Counted from the stretch's first letter, positions 53,893 through 64,000 are shown. The stretch is 64,000 nucleotides of DNA from Cololabis saira (GCF_033807715.1 NC_084590.1:6657327-6721326); one strand, 5' to 3'. Numbers and translations: made by a program. Notes: generated by a model from the letters alone, not told the origin.

Positions 53893-56052
53893 CTAACGGG
53901 TCGGGCCCTGCAGTGGCCAGACCCAGAGTTGAAGGCGACGGGGGTCGGGATGCCAAATCCGACCCCCCAGCTGGGACAGAAGGTCCCTCCGGTCGGGTAG
54001 GCGCCATGGCGTGCCGCAGCAGAGCCTCCGGAGTAGTGGGAACCACGGTCTCCCCGGCCAGAAGGGGGCCACCAAGAGGAGCCTGTGACCTCTCTGGAGG
54101 ACCCTCTGCAACGTCGGAAGGATTAAAGGTAGTGGGGGGAACGCGTACAGGAGCCCGTCGGGCCACTCGTGCCCTAGGGCATCCTGACCCAGAGGACTGG
54201 TCTCCTCTGTCCAGGAGAACCAGAGGGGGCAGTGAGCCGAGACGCCCGAGGCGAAGAGGTCCACCACCGCTCTGCCGAAGAGGACCCAAATCATCCCCAC
54301 TACCTCCGGATGAAGCCGCCACTCTCCTGGGGGAGGCTTGTGTCGGGACAGGAAGTCTGCCACCTGATTCCTGACCCCTGGCAGGTATATCGCCCGCAGG
54401 CTGAGGAGGCGAGGAGCGGCCCACGTCAGAAGGCCCCGGGACACCTGCAGCAGCTGTGCAGACCCGGTGCCCCCCTGGTGGTTGATCTGGGAGACAGTGG
54501 ACACATTGTCCGACCGAACCAGTACGTGCCTCCCCCATAGGTGAGGTAAAAAGTGCTCGAGTGCTCGGTGTACAGCACGGAGCTCCAGCACATTGATGTG
54601 GCGTGTGCGGTCCCGCGCAGACCACTGCCCTTGGGCAGGCCTGCCGCGCCAAACAGCACCCCACCCCGAGAGGGAGGCATCTGCGGTGACAGTCTCCCGG
54701 AAGGAGGTGATAGTGCCCAAGGGCACACCCCCCAGCAGGAATGCCCCGTCTTTCCAGGGTGCCAGGGCATGGACACACACCCGCGACACCCTGACTAGCC
54801 TGTGCCTGTGCCTTTCGGCATCCAGGCGAAGGCTGTTCAGCCACATCTGCAGGGGGCGTAGCCTCAGCAGGCCCAAAGGCACAACAGCCGAGGCGGCTGT
54901 TAATCTGCCCAAAAGCTGCAGGAACTGGAGGTAAGGCAGCCGTCGGCCCCTCCTGAATCGGGGGAGGAGCCGCAGGATGTCGCTCACACGCCGCGGTGAG
55001 AGACAGGCCCTCATGGTCACCGAGTCGAGTACCAATCCTAAGTAGGCGACTCGCTGGGAGGGAGCCAGACAGCTCTTCCCTCTGTTCACTGTGAGTCCTA
55101 GTTTGGCCACATGCGACAAAAGGAGGGCCGTGTCTGCCACCACTTGTTCTCGGGACGGCGCGCATATCAGCCAGTCGTCCAGGTACGGCAGAACCTTCAT
55201 ACCCTGTGCCTGCAGGGGAGCGAGGGCTGCCGCCACGCACCTGGTGAAAACTCTTGGGGACAGGGAGAGCCCGAACGGGAGCACCCTGAACTGGTAATGG
55301 CGGTCCTGATAGGCGAACCTCAGGAACCGCTGGTGCTGTGCCGCAATCGGCACGTGAAAGTAAGCGTCCTGTAGATCTACCGTCGTAAACCACTCCCCCT
55401 GACCGACCGCACGCAGAACATCTGCTGTGGTCAGCATCCGGAAGGGCAGGGCCTTCATGTACCCGTTGAGGCCTCTCAGGTCCAAGATGGGACGAAGGCC
55501 GCCGTCTTTCTTGCCGACGAGAAAGTAGGTTGAGTAGAACCCCTGGGGCTGCAGCAGGGGGTCTACCGGCACAATGGCGCCCTTGGCCAGCAGGATGGAC
55601 AACTCCTGAGTCAGAGCCAGAATGTTCGCCGGGTCTCTGATGACGGTCATCTTGACCCGGCCGGAGGTAGGGGGCCGGTGTCGGAACTGCAGTACGTACC
55701 CGTGGGTTAAGGTGGAAATTACCCAGGGGTCCGACGAGCAGGCAGCCCAGTGACTGAGCTGCTGCCGGGAAAAGCAGCCGACGACCGGCCCCGTGGCCCT
55801 AGCGCCGTCTCCCCCGGCCTCTGGACGTGCCGGGGGGGCGATGGTCGAGGCCAACACCCCGACGCTGCTGGGGCGGTCCGCGCACAGGGGGGCGAAACCC
55901 CCCGGCAGGCTGTCCAACGGGCCGTTGGGAGCTGCGCTGGCTCCTGCGGGCAGGAGGCTGGGGGCGACGTCCAGGGGCGGACGAAGGGCCCCTCGGTGTA
56001 CTGGAAGCGGGCGCCCTCCTGTGAAGGTGCACCAGTCGCTGCCTGGTCTCAT
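53893..56052 (-). CDS. DIRS reverse transcriptase / RNase H / methylase-like protein (ORF2)
   Basis: 719 codons. RT motifs in order: GKKDGGLRPILDLRGLN, TTVDLQDAYFHVP, VLPFGLSLSPRVF and YLDDWL (about residue 290). RNase H motifs follow: TADASLSGWGA, NVLELRAV, RSDNVST, NQVADFLSR. After that, a region with VVDLFASGVSAHCPLWFSW and VAPFWPGRPWF corresponds to the N6-adenine-methylase-like domain of DIRS elements. The first ~130 residues overlap ORF1 in another frame and may not be translated as drawn. Confidence 0.94.
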   Translation of the reverse strand: MRPGSDWCTFTGGRPLPVHRGALRPPLDVAPSLLPAGASAAPNGPLDSLPGGFAPLCADRPSSVGVLASTIAPPARPEAGGDGARATGPVVGCFSRQQLSHWAACSSDPWVISTLTHGYVLQFRHRPPTSGRVKMTVIRDPANILALTQELSILLAKGAIVPVDPLLQPQGFYSTYFLVGKKDGGLRPILDLRGLNGYMKALPFRMLTTADVLRAVGQGEWFTTVDLQDAYFHVPIAAQHQRFLRFAYQDRHYQFRVLPFGLSLSPRVFTRCVAAALAPLQAQGMKVLPYLDDWLICAPSREQVVADTALLLSHVAKLGLTVNRGKSCLAPSQRVAYLGLVLDSVTMRACLSPRRVSDILRLLPRFRRGRRLPYLQFLQLLGRLTAASAVVPLGLLRLRPLQMWLNSLRLDAERHRHRLVRVSRVCVHALAPWKDGAFLLGGVPLGTITSFRETVTADASLSGWGAVWRGRPAQGQWSARDRTRHINVLELRAVHRALEHFLPHLWGRHVLVRSDNVSTVSQINHQGGTGSAQLLQVSRGLLTWAAPRLLSLRAIYLPGVRNQVADFLSRHKPPPGEWRLHPEVVGMIWVLFGRAVVDLFASGVSAHCPLWFSWTEETSPLGQDALGHEWPDGLLYAFPPLPLILPTLQRVLQRGHRLLLVAPFWPGRPWFPLLRRLCCGTPWRLPDRRDLLSQLGGRIWHPDPRRLQLWVWPLQGPTR

Positions 56053-57193
56053 CGGCCAGGGCGGTGCGGTTCAGAGCTTCCAGGGCAGTTGCCCCAAACA
56101 GCTCCCCCGGTTCTGCCGGTGCCTGACGAAGAACCCTACGAGCAGTCTCTGTCAGGGGTGACTGCGCCAGCCAGACATGACGGCGCGTGTGCACCAGGGT
56201 GGACATCAGCCGCCCCAGTTCCCTTGTCTGGGAGGCAAAAGCCTGTAGGGACACATCACACAAGTCCCGTGTGGAATCATCCACCTGTGCATCCTGCAGG
56301 GAGGTGGAGAGGGCCAGTAGCAGATGAGAAAGGGTGTTCCCCAGCCGGCCGATGCGCGCCGCTGTTTCATAAGCCCTACAAATATGCCCATCAGTAACCC
56401 TACACTGGGTAGAGGGGCACTTGGGATCTGGCTTCAGAGCCTCATCAGGAGCCACTATCAGTGCTGCAATGGAGGCCTCGATGGGGGGCATGTGGTGGAG
56501 ACCAGCCACTGCAGCGTCCTCCATCGCCGTCAGAGCACGGTCATCAGCTGTTAGCCTGGAGAGGGCTGTGACATCTCTCCAGCATGAGTGCAGCTCCCTC
56601 AAAAAATCCGACGAAGGCGGAATGGTGAATTCCACCGGAGAAGGATTGCGCCTGTGGAAGGCGCTAGAGGCCACCTCCGCACGCGGTGCATCCAGCTGCA
56701 AGTGTGCCAGGGCAGTGCGGATAATGCTCTGCACGGAGGAACAAACCGTCCCCTCCCGAGAGCTCTGGGCAGATGAGTGCGAGGAGAACCCCGAGCGCTG
56801 TGAGGCCGGGTCCCCTGATGACACGTTGAAGTGGCTCGCCGAGGCAGCAATGGAGATTGCGTCCTCTGGCAGCGGCGGTGGCGACCCCAGAGCAAACTCT
56901 GGCACGGCAGGTTCCACCTGGCCAGTACCAGGTTGCAGATTGAGGAGGAGCGCCTTCATCTGCTCCATGTCGGCAGCCAAGCGATCTACCTTCGAGGAGA
57001 GCTGGCTCGTCATCCGCCGTCGTTTGGGGGCCCCCACCACTCTCTTCGCCGATCGCTTCAGCGAAGACCCCGGCTGGGATGAGGGGAGGCTGGTCGACGG
57101 CCCCGGCTGCTCAGGGCCCAGGCATGACACGCAGAGGTCCTGGTCAACCGCAGGATCCAGGGAGGCCATGCACCCTGGGCATGAACGCTCCAT
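55799..57193 (-). CDS. DIRS gag-like protein (ORF1)
   Basis: The frame is open from 57238. I favour the start at 57193 (MERSCPGCMASLD) because CPGC and CVSC form a zinc-knuckle-like pair right after it. Then come a Ser/Pro-rich basic region with KRVVGAPKRRR, a coiled segment (KVDRLAADMEQMKALLLNL), the conserved gag-like core, and a Gly/Arg/Pro-rich tail ending RGRGRRR. It overlaps ORF2 by 254 bases. Likely binds element RNA. Confidence 0.85.
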   Translation of the reverse strand: MERSCPGCMASLDPAVDQDLCVSCLGPEQPGPSTSLPSSQPGSSLKRSAKRVVGAPKRRRMTSQLSSKVDRLAADMEQMKALLLNLQPGTGQVEPAVPEFALGSPPPLPEDAISIAASASHFNVSSGDPASQRSGFSSHSSAQSSREGTVCSSVQSIIRTALAHLQLDAPRAEVASSAFHRRNPSPVEFTIPPSSDFLRELHSCWRDVTALSRLTADDRALTAMEDAAVAGLHHMPPIEASIAALIVAPDEALKPDPKCPSTQCRVTDGHICRAYETAARIGRLGNTLSHLLLALSTSLQDAQVDDSTRDLCDVSLQAFASQTRELGRLMSTLVHTRRHVWLAQSPLTETARRVLRQAPAEPGELFGATALEALNRTALADETRQRLVHLHRRAPASSTPRGPSSAPGRRPQPPARRSQRSSQRPVGQPAGGFRPPVRGPPQQRRGVGLDHRPPGTSRGRGRRR

Positions 57194-57199
57194 CACAGG

Positions 57200-58150
57200 G
57201 ACCGGTGGGAGAGGGAGCGGACACGCTGCCGTCACCACGGATGTGCTGGCAGGAGAGAGGAGCGGTCACGCTGCCGTCACCACGGATGTACCGGTGGGAG
57301 AGGGGAGCGGACGCGCTGCAGTCACCACGTAGGTGTCGGTGGGAGAGGGGAGCGGAAACGCTGCCGTCACCACAGCGAGCACGCTGCCGTCACCACCAAT
57401 ATGAAGGCGGGAGAGGGGAGGGCCACGCTACCGTCAGCACGGATGTGTCAGTGGGAGAGGGGAGCGGAAACGCTGCCGTCACCACAGCGAGCACGCTGCC
57501 GTCACCACCGATATGCAGGTGGGAGAGGGGAGCAGCCACGCTACCGTCAATACGGGTGTGTCAGTGGGAGAGGGGAGCGGAAACGCTGCAGTCACCACAG
57601 CGAGCACGCTGCCGTCACCACCGATATGCAGGTGGGAGAGGGGAGCAGCCACGCTACCGTCAATATGGGTGTGTCAGTGGGAGAGGGGAGCGGAAACGCT
57701 GCCGTCACCACAGCGAGCACGCTGCCGTCACCGCCAATATGCCGGCGGGAGAGGGGAGGGCCACGCTGCCGTCACCACGGCTATGAGAAAAGGCAAAAAA
57801 GGCGTCTTTACTCAAAAAGAAGAGAACAATCCTCTCTTGTTTCTTTTCCTTTTTTTTTTTTTTTTCAAGAAAAAAATAAAAAATAACTGCAAGGAAAAAT
57901 AACAATATCACATCAGTAAGTGGGAGAGGGAGCAAATGCTGCCGTCACCCTGAACGAGCCGGTGGGAGAGGGAGCGGAAACGCTGCCGTCACCACGGCCG
58001 CAAAACAGGCAAAAAGGCGCTGTTCTTTTCCTTTCTCATATTATTTTTTTTTTTAAAGAAAAAATAATCTGCAAGGAAAAAAATAATGTTGTCACTTTAA
58101 TAAAGTGGGAGAGGGAGCGAAACGCTGCCGGTGGGAGAGGGGCGTGGCCT
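57200..58150. repeat. DIRS 5' leader with tandem repeats
   Basis: Repeating 'gggagaggggagcggaaacgctgccgtcaccac'-type units (parts of up to about 130 bases repeat between 57340 and 57780), with further copies at 57920-58150. Poly-T/A runs lie at 57848-57865, 58045 and 58180-58245. The + strand frames here are artefacts. Confidence 0.85.
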
Positions 58151-58528
58151 TCACCACGGCTGTAAGAAGGACAAAAAAAGGTGTTTTTTTTTTTTTTTTA
58201 GAAAAAAAAAAAAATCCCTTTCTGTCTCTTTTTTTTTTTTTTTTTTGCAGAAAAAATAACTGCACAGAATATTCAGGTGTCGGGCGCAGCCAACAGCTTA
58301 CCTTCTGCCAGCTGGCCCAGGGGGGCGGGGCGGGGAGACGCCGCCGCCGCCGCAACGAACACCAATAAATACCGCGTGGCCACAGCCTCTCGGAGGACGA
58401 CAGAGATCGTTACTCCTACCTTACGGCACGAAGCTGCACAGAGGCCGGCGGTTGTAGGGAGGAAAGGAAGAAGCTTTTAACCAGCCTTCTATTTCCGTCC
58501 TGTACTTCAGCGCGATGCGAGAAGAATG

Positions 58529-58695
58529 AGGAGCCGATCCCATGCTTGACCCCGGAAGATATACCCCTTCCGGGGGTCATGCAGGGGTCACGGGTGACGT
58601 GACATTGTTGGTATTGTACTCGACATGCGCATGCGCGAGGGGAGATATCCAGTGCTTACAGCACCGCCTGGCGGTCAGTAGGGACGAAATAGAAC
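58529..58695. repeat. DIRS upstream terminal repeat
   Basis: 58529-58676 is inverted relative to 52538-52685. The outer end 58648-58695 is complementary to the ICR. Confidence 0.92.
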
Positions 58696-58844
58696 AGCAG
58701 CCCCTTTGTGGCACAACAGTACACATACTCACTTTGGTTTTTTGCATTAGTCACGACAGCTCCACTGTCACTTCCCCCCCTGACATGTCTCCAAGTGTAT
58801 TTTCAGCTACAGGATGCCCTAAATTTCCTTCGGGATTAATAAAG

Positions 58845-59250
58845 TTACACTGGCTTCCAGTGAGTCAAAGGATAGTTTAAAATCTTCCTGCTGGTCTACA
58901 AAAATCCATGCTGGATCTGTTAGTTCCTATGAAGCTCCCAGACCCCTGAGCTTCATCTGGATCTGTTAGTTCCTATGAAGCTCCCAGACCCCTGAGCTTC
59001 ATCTGGATCTGTTAGTTCCTATGAAGCTCCCAGACCCCTGAGGTTCATCTGGATCTGTTAGTTCCTATGAAGCTCCCAGACCCCTGAGGTTCATCTGGAT
59101 CTGGTTTGTTGTGGTTCCAGAACCAGAACCAGCAAGGTTTCAGCAGCGTTCAGTTATTCTGCTCCTCACCGGGGGAACAAACTTCCTGTAGACCTGAGGT
59201 CTGCTGCAACTTTAGATCCTTTAAATCAGGATTAAAACAAATTGGTTTAA
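58845..59250 (+). mobile_element. L2-like LINE 3' fragment with 46-bp tandem repeat
   Basis: Starts LHWLPVSQRIV, the hallmark motif of the L2/CR1-like RT C-terminal region, then decays. A 46-bp unit beginning ctggatctgttagttcctat repeats about four times from 58912 (58958, 59004, 59050, 59096). Confidence 0.72.
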
Positions 59251-59274
59251 TTCACCGTACGAATTGTTACCGAT

Positions 59275-59505
59275 TACGAGATGAGATGATGAGATATACT
59301 TTATTGTCCCCGAGGGGAAATTTGTTTTGGGCAAAGGTGCCAAAGTGCATACAGCGTCTTTTTAAAACATGAGACAAACAATCAACAACAGCATTACTTT
59401 TGTAATTCTGTATTTGACCCGGTCTTTGTACGTTTTGACCATATAGAAATGTAATTCTTGCCATTTTAAGAATGAGATGTACCTGCTGGACTCTACTGCC
59501 CTTAC
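59275..59505. repeat. Dispersed repeat ('TACTTTATTGTCCCCGAGGGGAAA' and 'GGTCTTTGTACGTTTTGACC')
   Basis: Forward complement of the modules at 16420-16560 and 27800-27965, here with the tactttattgtccccgagg module that often ends fish retroposons. Confidence 0.6.
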
Positions 59506-59508
59506 TTC

Positions 59509-59523
59509 CATCCATCCATCCAT

Positions 59524-59559
<36 letters not shown>

Positions 59560-61201
59560 CCATCCATCCATCCATCCATCCATCCATCATCCATCCATCC
59601 ATCCATCCATCCATCCAATATCCATCCATCCATCCATCATCCATCCATCCATCTATCCATCCATCCATCCAATATCCATCCATCCATCCATCCATCCATC
59701 ATCCATCCATCCATCCATCTATCCATCCAATATCCATCCATCCATCCATCATCCATCCATCCATCTATCCATCCATCCATCCAATATCCATCCATCCATC
59801 CATCATCCATCCATCCATCTATCCATCCATCCATCCAATATCCATCCATCCATCCATCATCCATCCATCCATCTATCCATCCATCCATCCAATATCCATC
59901 CATCCATCCATCCATCATCCATCCATCCATCCATCCATCCATCCATCCATCCATCCATCCATCCATCCATCCAATATCCATCCATCCATCCATCATCCAT
60001 CCATCCATCTATCCATCCATCCATCCAATATCCATCCATCCATCCATCCATCATCCATCCATCCATCCATCCATCCATCCATCCAATATCCATCCATCAT
60101 CCATCCATCCATCCATCTATCCATCCATCCATCTATCCATCCATCCAATATCCATCCATCCAATATCCATCCATCATCCATCCATCCATCCATCTATCCA
60201 TCCATCCATCTATCCATCCATCCAATATCCATCCATCCAATATCCATCCATCATCCATCCATCCATCCATCTATCCATCCATCCATCTATCCATCCATCC
60301 AATATCCATCCATCATCCATCCATCCATCCATCTATCCATCCATCCATCTATCCATCCATCCAATATCCATCCATCCATCCATCCATCCATCCATCATCC
60401 ATCCATCCATCCATCCATCCATCCATCCATCATCCATCCATCCATCCATCTATCCATCCATCCATCTATCCATCCATCCAATATCCATCCATCCATCCAT
60501 CCATCCATCCATCATCCATCCATCCATCCATCCATCCATCCATCATCCATCCATCATCCATCCATCCATCCATCCATCCATCATCCATCCATCCATCCAT
60601 CTATCCATCCATCCATCCATCCATCCATCCATCCATCCATCCATCCATCCATCCATCCAATATCCATCCATCCATCATCCATCCATCCATCCATCCATCC
60701 ATCCATCCATCCATCCATCCATCCATCCATCATCCATCCATCCATCCATCCATCCATCCATCCATCCATCCATCCATCCATCCAATATCCATCCATCCAT
60801 CATCCATCCATCCATCCATCCATCCATCCATCCATCCATCCATCATCCATCCATCCATCCATCTATCCATCCATCCATCCATCCAATATCCATCCATCCA
60901 TCCATCCAATATCCATCCATCCATCCATCCGTCCATCCATCCAATATCCATCCATCCATCCATCTATCCATCCATCCAATATCCATCCATCCATCCATCA
61001 TCCATCCATCCATCCATCTATCCATCCATCCATCCATCCAATATCCATCCATCCATCATCCATCCATCCATCCATCCATCCATCCAATATCCATCCATCC
61101 ATCCATCATCCATCCATTCATCCATCATCCATCCATCCATCCATCCATCCAATATCCATCCATCCATCCATCATCCATCCATCCATTCATCTATCCATCA
61201 G
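59509..61201. repeat. 1.7-kb (CCAT)n-type microsatellite/satellite with higher-order variants
   Basis: Tetramer ccat/catc throughout, with regular interruptions: aatatccatcc, catcatccat and ctatccatcc. Blocks combining these interruptions recur, indicating segmental duplication. HPSI/WMDG-type open frames up to 603 codons are artefacts. Confidence 0.98.
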
Positions 61202-61309
61202 AATTGGTGTCACATTGGCTCAGTCTTGTTTCTCAAGTGAGCTCGGTGGAACTATGAGGTTAGTAGATCATTATTATCAGTAGTAGAATTATTTCTTTTA
61301 ATTGTTAAT

Positions 61310-61560
61310 AATTAGGGCCCGAGCACTGACAGTGCGAAGGCCCTATTGTATCTGTTGTATCTGTAGGAATTATTATTTTTTTCCTTCTGACGAAAGGAGG
61401 GCCTTTTTTCCCCCTAAACGTGCCCCAAAAGTCACCAAATTTTGCACCAAGCACTGGCGAAAAATGTGATATTTAATGGTTTGCATTAATGGGCGTGGCC
61501 TAATGGCTCAACAGCGCCCCATAGAAAACTTTGGGCCTCAAGACCCACAATACGGTTTGA
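61310..61560. repeat. Fish interspersed repeat 'AGGGCCCGAGCACTGACAGTGCG'
   Basis: Begins agggcccgagcactgacagt and includes agtcaccaaattttgcacc and tgggcgtggcctaatgg, a very common fish sequence. Its first 33 bases form a hairpin. Confidence 0.6.
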
Positions 61561-61619
61561 CGTACATGCACGAAAATCCGTACACACAATCTTTCTCCAG
61601 GCAGGAGAAAGATAAGAAA

Positions 61620-61996
61620 ATAATATTTTAGTGGACAAAAGTCGAAATATCGAGAAAAAAGTCGAAATGTCGAGAAAAAAGTTGAAATGTCGAGAATCAT
61701 GTTGAAGTACAATTTCAAGAATAAAGTCGAAATTTAGTGAATAAAGTTGAAATGTTGAGAAAAAAAGACGAAATTTTGACTTTATTCATGAATTTCGTTT
61801 TTATTCTTGAAATTGTATTTCAAAATTATTTTCGACATTTCAACTTTTTTCTCGAAATTTGTATTTCAAAATTAATGTCGACATTTTGACTTTTTTCTCG
61901 ATATTTCGACTTTTTTCCACTAGTGCACAATAAAAGAAAAATCTTCCCCTCTCAAATATTTTTTCTTCTGCATGGCCCTAATACTCTTCCGTAAAC
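61620..61996. mobile_element. Palindromic MITE copy (right end intact)
   Basis: Facing 'gtcgaaatgtcgag' and 'ctcgacatttcgac' units and the right terminal ggccctaatactcttccgta. Confidence 0.68.
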
Positions 61997-61999
61997 TAG

Positions 62000-62327
62000 T
62001 GATGGGTTAAAAGCAGAGGACAAATGTTGGTGTATTTCCATGTAACTAGCTAACCACAGAGGAAAACCATGCTGGTATGTTTAGATCCAGCCAGAGCCAA
62101 ATCAGGCCTGACATTACATGACCCACATGCACAGCTGGGTCTCCATGGCCCACTTAACTGTCCAAATGTCGTTCCACTTCAGCCCATAATGCTGTTTTCA
62201 TGGGGCACCTGCAATGTAGTTATCATACATATCTTCATATAAAAAACCCTCTACAGGTGTCACAGAAGCCTTAGCATTTGTTTGTGCCATGCTTCCAGCC
62301 ACGTGTCCACAGGACAGGCGCTACTGA
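62000..62327. other. Intergenic, nothing recognised
   Basis: No gene, RNA or repeat boundary seen. Confidence 0.3.
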
Positions 62328-62905
62328 TTAAGGCCACGTTTATACGTAGCCGGGTATTTACAAAAACTGATATTTCCCCCTCTACATTTTGAAAAGTACC
62401 ATCATTTACACTAACCCACATAAATACATTGTTAAGGTGCTATGAGCAGCCAAACCTACAGGGGGCAGTGTAACGAGAAGATAAAGTCATGCTAGCCAAT
62501 CAGAATCCTGGAAAAAAACATCAACAAATCACACGAGTAACTTCCAGTTACTTCCAAGATGAACGAGAGTCTTTGGTTTGGAGTGACAGAGAAGTGGAGT
62601 TACTTTTAAGTGTGACTTTAGAATATAAAACAGGTCAAATACAAGAAAATATTGACGGTGGCCAAACTAATTGTAACCACAGGTCGCACACATGACGCTG
62701 GTGACGTTTCTGTCTCATAATGTGACGTTCTGAAACCTAAATGTCTGTTTCCCTCTGTTTACAAGCAAACGTGAAGACAGAGTTTTTGAAAATCTCCACT
62801 TTGGCCGAAGTTTTCAGAAATTATGGTTTTTGGTGACTTTGAGCTTCGTTTTCGTGTAAATGAACGGCCAAAACGCATGAAAACACCACCGTTTTTGCTC
62901 CGTTT
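62328..62905. mobile_element. Nonautonomous DNA element fragment 'GGCCACGTTTATACGTAGCC'
   Basis: Left end ggccacgtttatacgtagccgg and right motif ttttcgtgtaaatgaacggcc are inverted over a short span, a common fish element. The short frame inside (62489-62695) is not recognised. Confidence 0.45.
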
Positions 62906-63029
62906 GATTTATTTATTTTGTTTTTCTGGTGTACATTGTGCAGCTCCCAATTAAGTGAGTGTCATATTGTATATTGATGATTTTCTGACACAAAAATAAG
63001 TCATTTATTCATTAATTTGTTCATTCATA

Positions 63030-63245
63030 CAATTTCAAGAATAAAGTTGAAATTACGTGAATAAAGTCGAAATTTCGAGAATAAAGTTGAAATACATTTC
63101 AACTTTTTTCTTGAAATTGTACTTCAACATTAATCTCGACATTTCGACTTTTTTCTCGACATTTTGCATAATGAAAAAAAAATCTTCCTCCTCTAAAATA
63201 TTATTTTTATTTTTCTCCTGCCTGGCCCTAATACTCTTCCATAGG
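63030..63245. mobile_element. Palindromic MITE copy (right end)
   Basis: The same 'aataaagtcgaaatttcgag' units and right terminus ggccctaatactcttcc as the other copies. The left end is missing. Confidence 0.65.
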
Positions 63246-63302
63246 AAGTTGTATAGTTTACTGAGTTACAGGAAAAAGTGGATGTGGAAGAGTAGACTTG
63301 GT

Positions 63303-63612
63303 TCAAGGTTTCAGTTGAGTTGTCCTTAAAAAGAGTGTTTTTGTCACTTGTTTTTGGCTATTTGAGTGGATGGAGATGGTGCTTTCAAAGAAAACAGAAA
63401 AGTGGTCAGACAGAGCCACGCCAGTCACAGAGACCTTGGAAATGCTAAGACCCTTACTGATGATAACGTCCAGAGTACGCCCCCATTGGTGTGTTGGCTG
63501 TTCCACATGTTGAGTCAGACCAAAGCTTTTTAGCACCATATACTGTAGTCCTGTAGCCCCTCTGTCCTGGCCGTTGTCAACATGGACGTTAAAGTCTCCC
63601 AGAATCTTCCTA
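63303..63612 (-). pseudogene. LINE APE-type endonuclease fragment
   Basis: Minus strand reads GDFNVHVDN-like sequence (63612 onward), a frame change near 63540, then KSFGLTQHVEQPTHQWGRTL and ISKGLSISKVS plus SDHFSVFF. The order GDFN ... T-H ... LD ... SDH is that of LINE endonucleases. Confidence 0.75.
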
Positions 63613-63654
63613 AGAATAGCTTTTTACAGTGAGTCGGTATGTTCATCACACCCA

Positions 63655-63725
63655 GGGTCGCCACCCGTCCCTTGAAATACGGAATTGTTCCGTAATTAGG
63701 AATTAAAAGCTGTGTTCCGTATTGA
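63655..63725. repeat. Partial copy of the AGGGTTGCCAC hAT-like family
   Basis: agggtcgccacccgtccctt ... ccgtattgaacc resembles the ends of 9830-10629. Confidence 0.5.
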
Positions 63726-63767
63726 ACCAATACAGACACACATCATGCTCTTATTTATTGTGTAATA

Positions 63768-64000
63768 ATATACAGATGGAGGTCGGAAAATTTGAATATA
63801 TTGCAAAACTTCATTCGTAGTAAATTCAACTAAAGGTGAAACACATATATTATTTCCCACTACATTCAAAGAGAGATATTTCAAACCTTTATTTGTTATA
63901 ATTTTGGTGATTATGGCTCTCAGTTTATGAAAACCCCAAATAAAAAATCTCAAACAATTTGAATATGTTATGAAATCAATAAACAATTGAATCATCAAAA
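63768..64000. repeat. MITE-like sequence running off the window
   Basis: Facing motifs (ggaaaatttgaatatattgc and caatttgaatatgttatgaa) and tatggctctcagtttatgaaa recall the layout of the Tc1-type MITEs at 12830 and 43834, but diverged. The right end is beyond the window. Confidence 0.45.

Larger units (their letters stand above)
52497..58695 (-). mobile_element. Complete DIRS-type tyrosine-recombinase retrotransposon
   Basis: All hallmarks of DIRS elements are present in about 6.2 kb. There are identical 148-bp inverted terminal repeats (52538-52685 and 58529-58676) and an internal complementary region (52729-52827). The three overlapping frames are gag-like (57193-55799), RT/RNase H/methylase-like (56052-53893) and tyrosine recombinase (to 52871). 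There are no TSDs, as expected for recombinase-mediated insertion. No stops interrupt the coding frames, so the copy may be active. Confidence 0.95.

Noticed and set aside
53099..57886. Plus-strand frames of 80-300 codons across the DIRS element
   Set aside because: Shadows of GC-rich minus-strand genes and of the leader repeats. Motifs of RT, recombinase and gag are only on the minus strand.
59472..61283. 603- and 587-codon HPSI-repeat frames and WMDG-repeat frames
   Set aside because: Translations of a CCAT satellite in several frames at once; no start context, no domain.

Overview
The window reads as teleost fish nuclear DNA. It has two spliced vertebrate host genes with consensus GT-AG introns, dense fish-type repeats (hAT, Harbinger and Tc1/mariner MITEs, L2-like LINE pieces, a gamma-type retrovirus, a DIRS element), long micro- and minisatellites and no bacterial-style operons. 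The species was not determined. Layout: (1) 1-9.1 kb holds a convergent pair of intact-looking transposon-type genes. These are a HECT-like E3 ligase exon (+, 1456-3660) and a two-exon DDE integrase (-, 8794-7949 and 6043-5687), with several small elements in the intron. (2) 9.1-20.1 kb is a gene-poor stack of nested elements, a 41-bp minisatellite, a 38-bp perfect palindrome and a ~1.05-kb giant inverted repeat. (3) 20.1-30.4 kb is tex12 (+, four coding exons, 134 aa), a synaptonemal-complex central-element protein. Its first intron carries a ~3.15-kb 21-bp minisatellite, and its second intron carries hAT elements with clear 8-bp target duplications. (4) 32.4-39.1 kb is a complete 12-exon bco2-like carotenoid oxygenase gene (-, 556 aa) that faces tex12 tail to tail. 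TEX12 and BCO2 are also neighbours in human 11q23, so this is a conserved syntenic pair. (5) 39.3-46.5 kb holds LINE, hAT and MITE debris. (6) 46.55-52.06 kb is an endogenous retrovirus with two LTRs that look identical (479 bp each, GCGG target duplication), a decayed gag-pol and an open env transmembrane-subunit ORF. (7) 52.50-58.70 kb is a structurally complete DIRS-type tyrosine-recombinase retrotransposon (-). It has 148-bp inverted terminal repeats, an internal complementary region and open gag, RT/RNase H and recombinase frames. (8) 58.8-64 kb holds L2-like fragments, a 1.7-kb CCAT-type satellite, palindromic MITEs and another LINE fragment. How the parts relate: the only clear host genes are tex12 (meiosis) and bco2 (carotenoid cleavage). 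Almost everything else is mobile DNA. Three elements (the HECT/integrase pair, the retrovirus and the DIRS element) still look young. I found no tRNA or rRNA gene and no CRISPR array. I did not find a clearly undescribed system. The best candidates for follow-up are the transposon-like pairing of a HECT ligase with a DDE integrase, the intact DIRS copy, and the recurring placement of 21-bp minisatellites inside or beside mobile elements.
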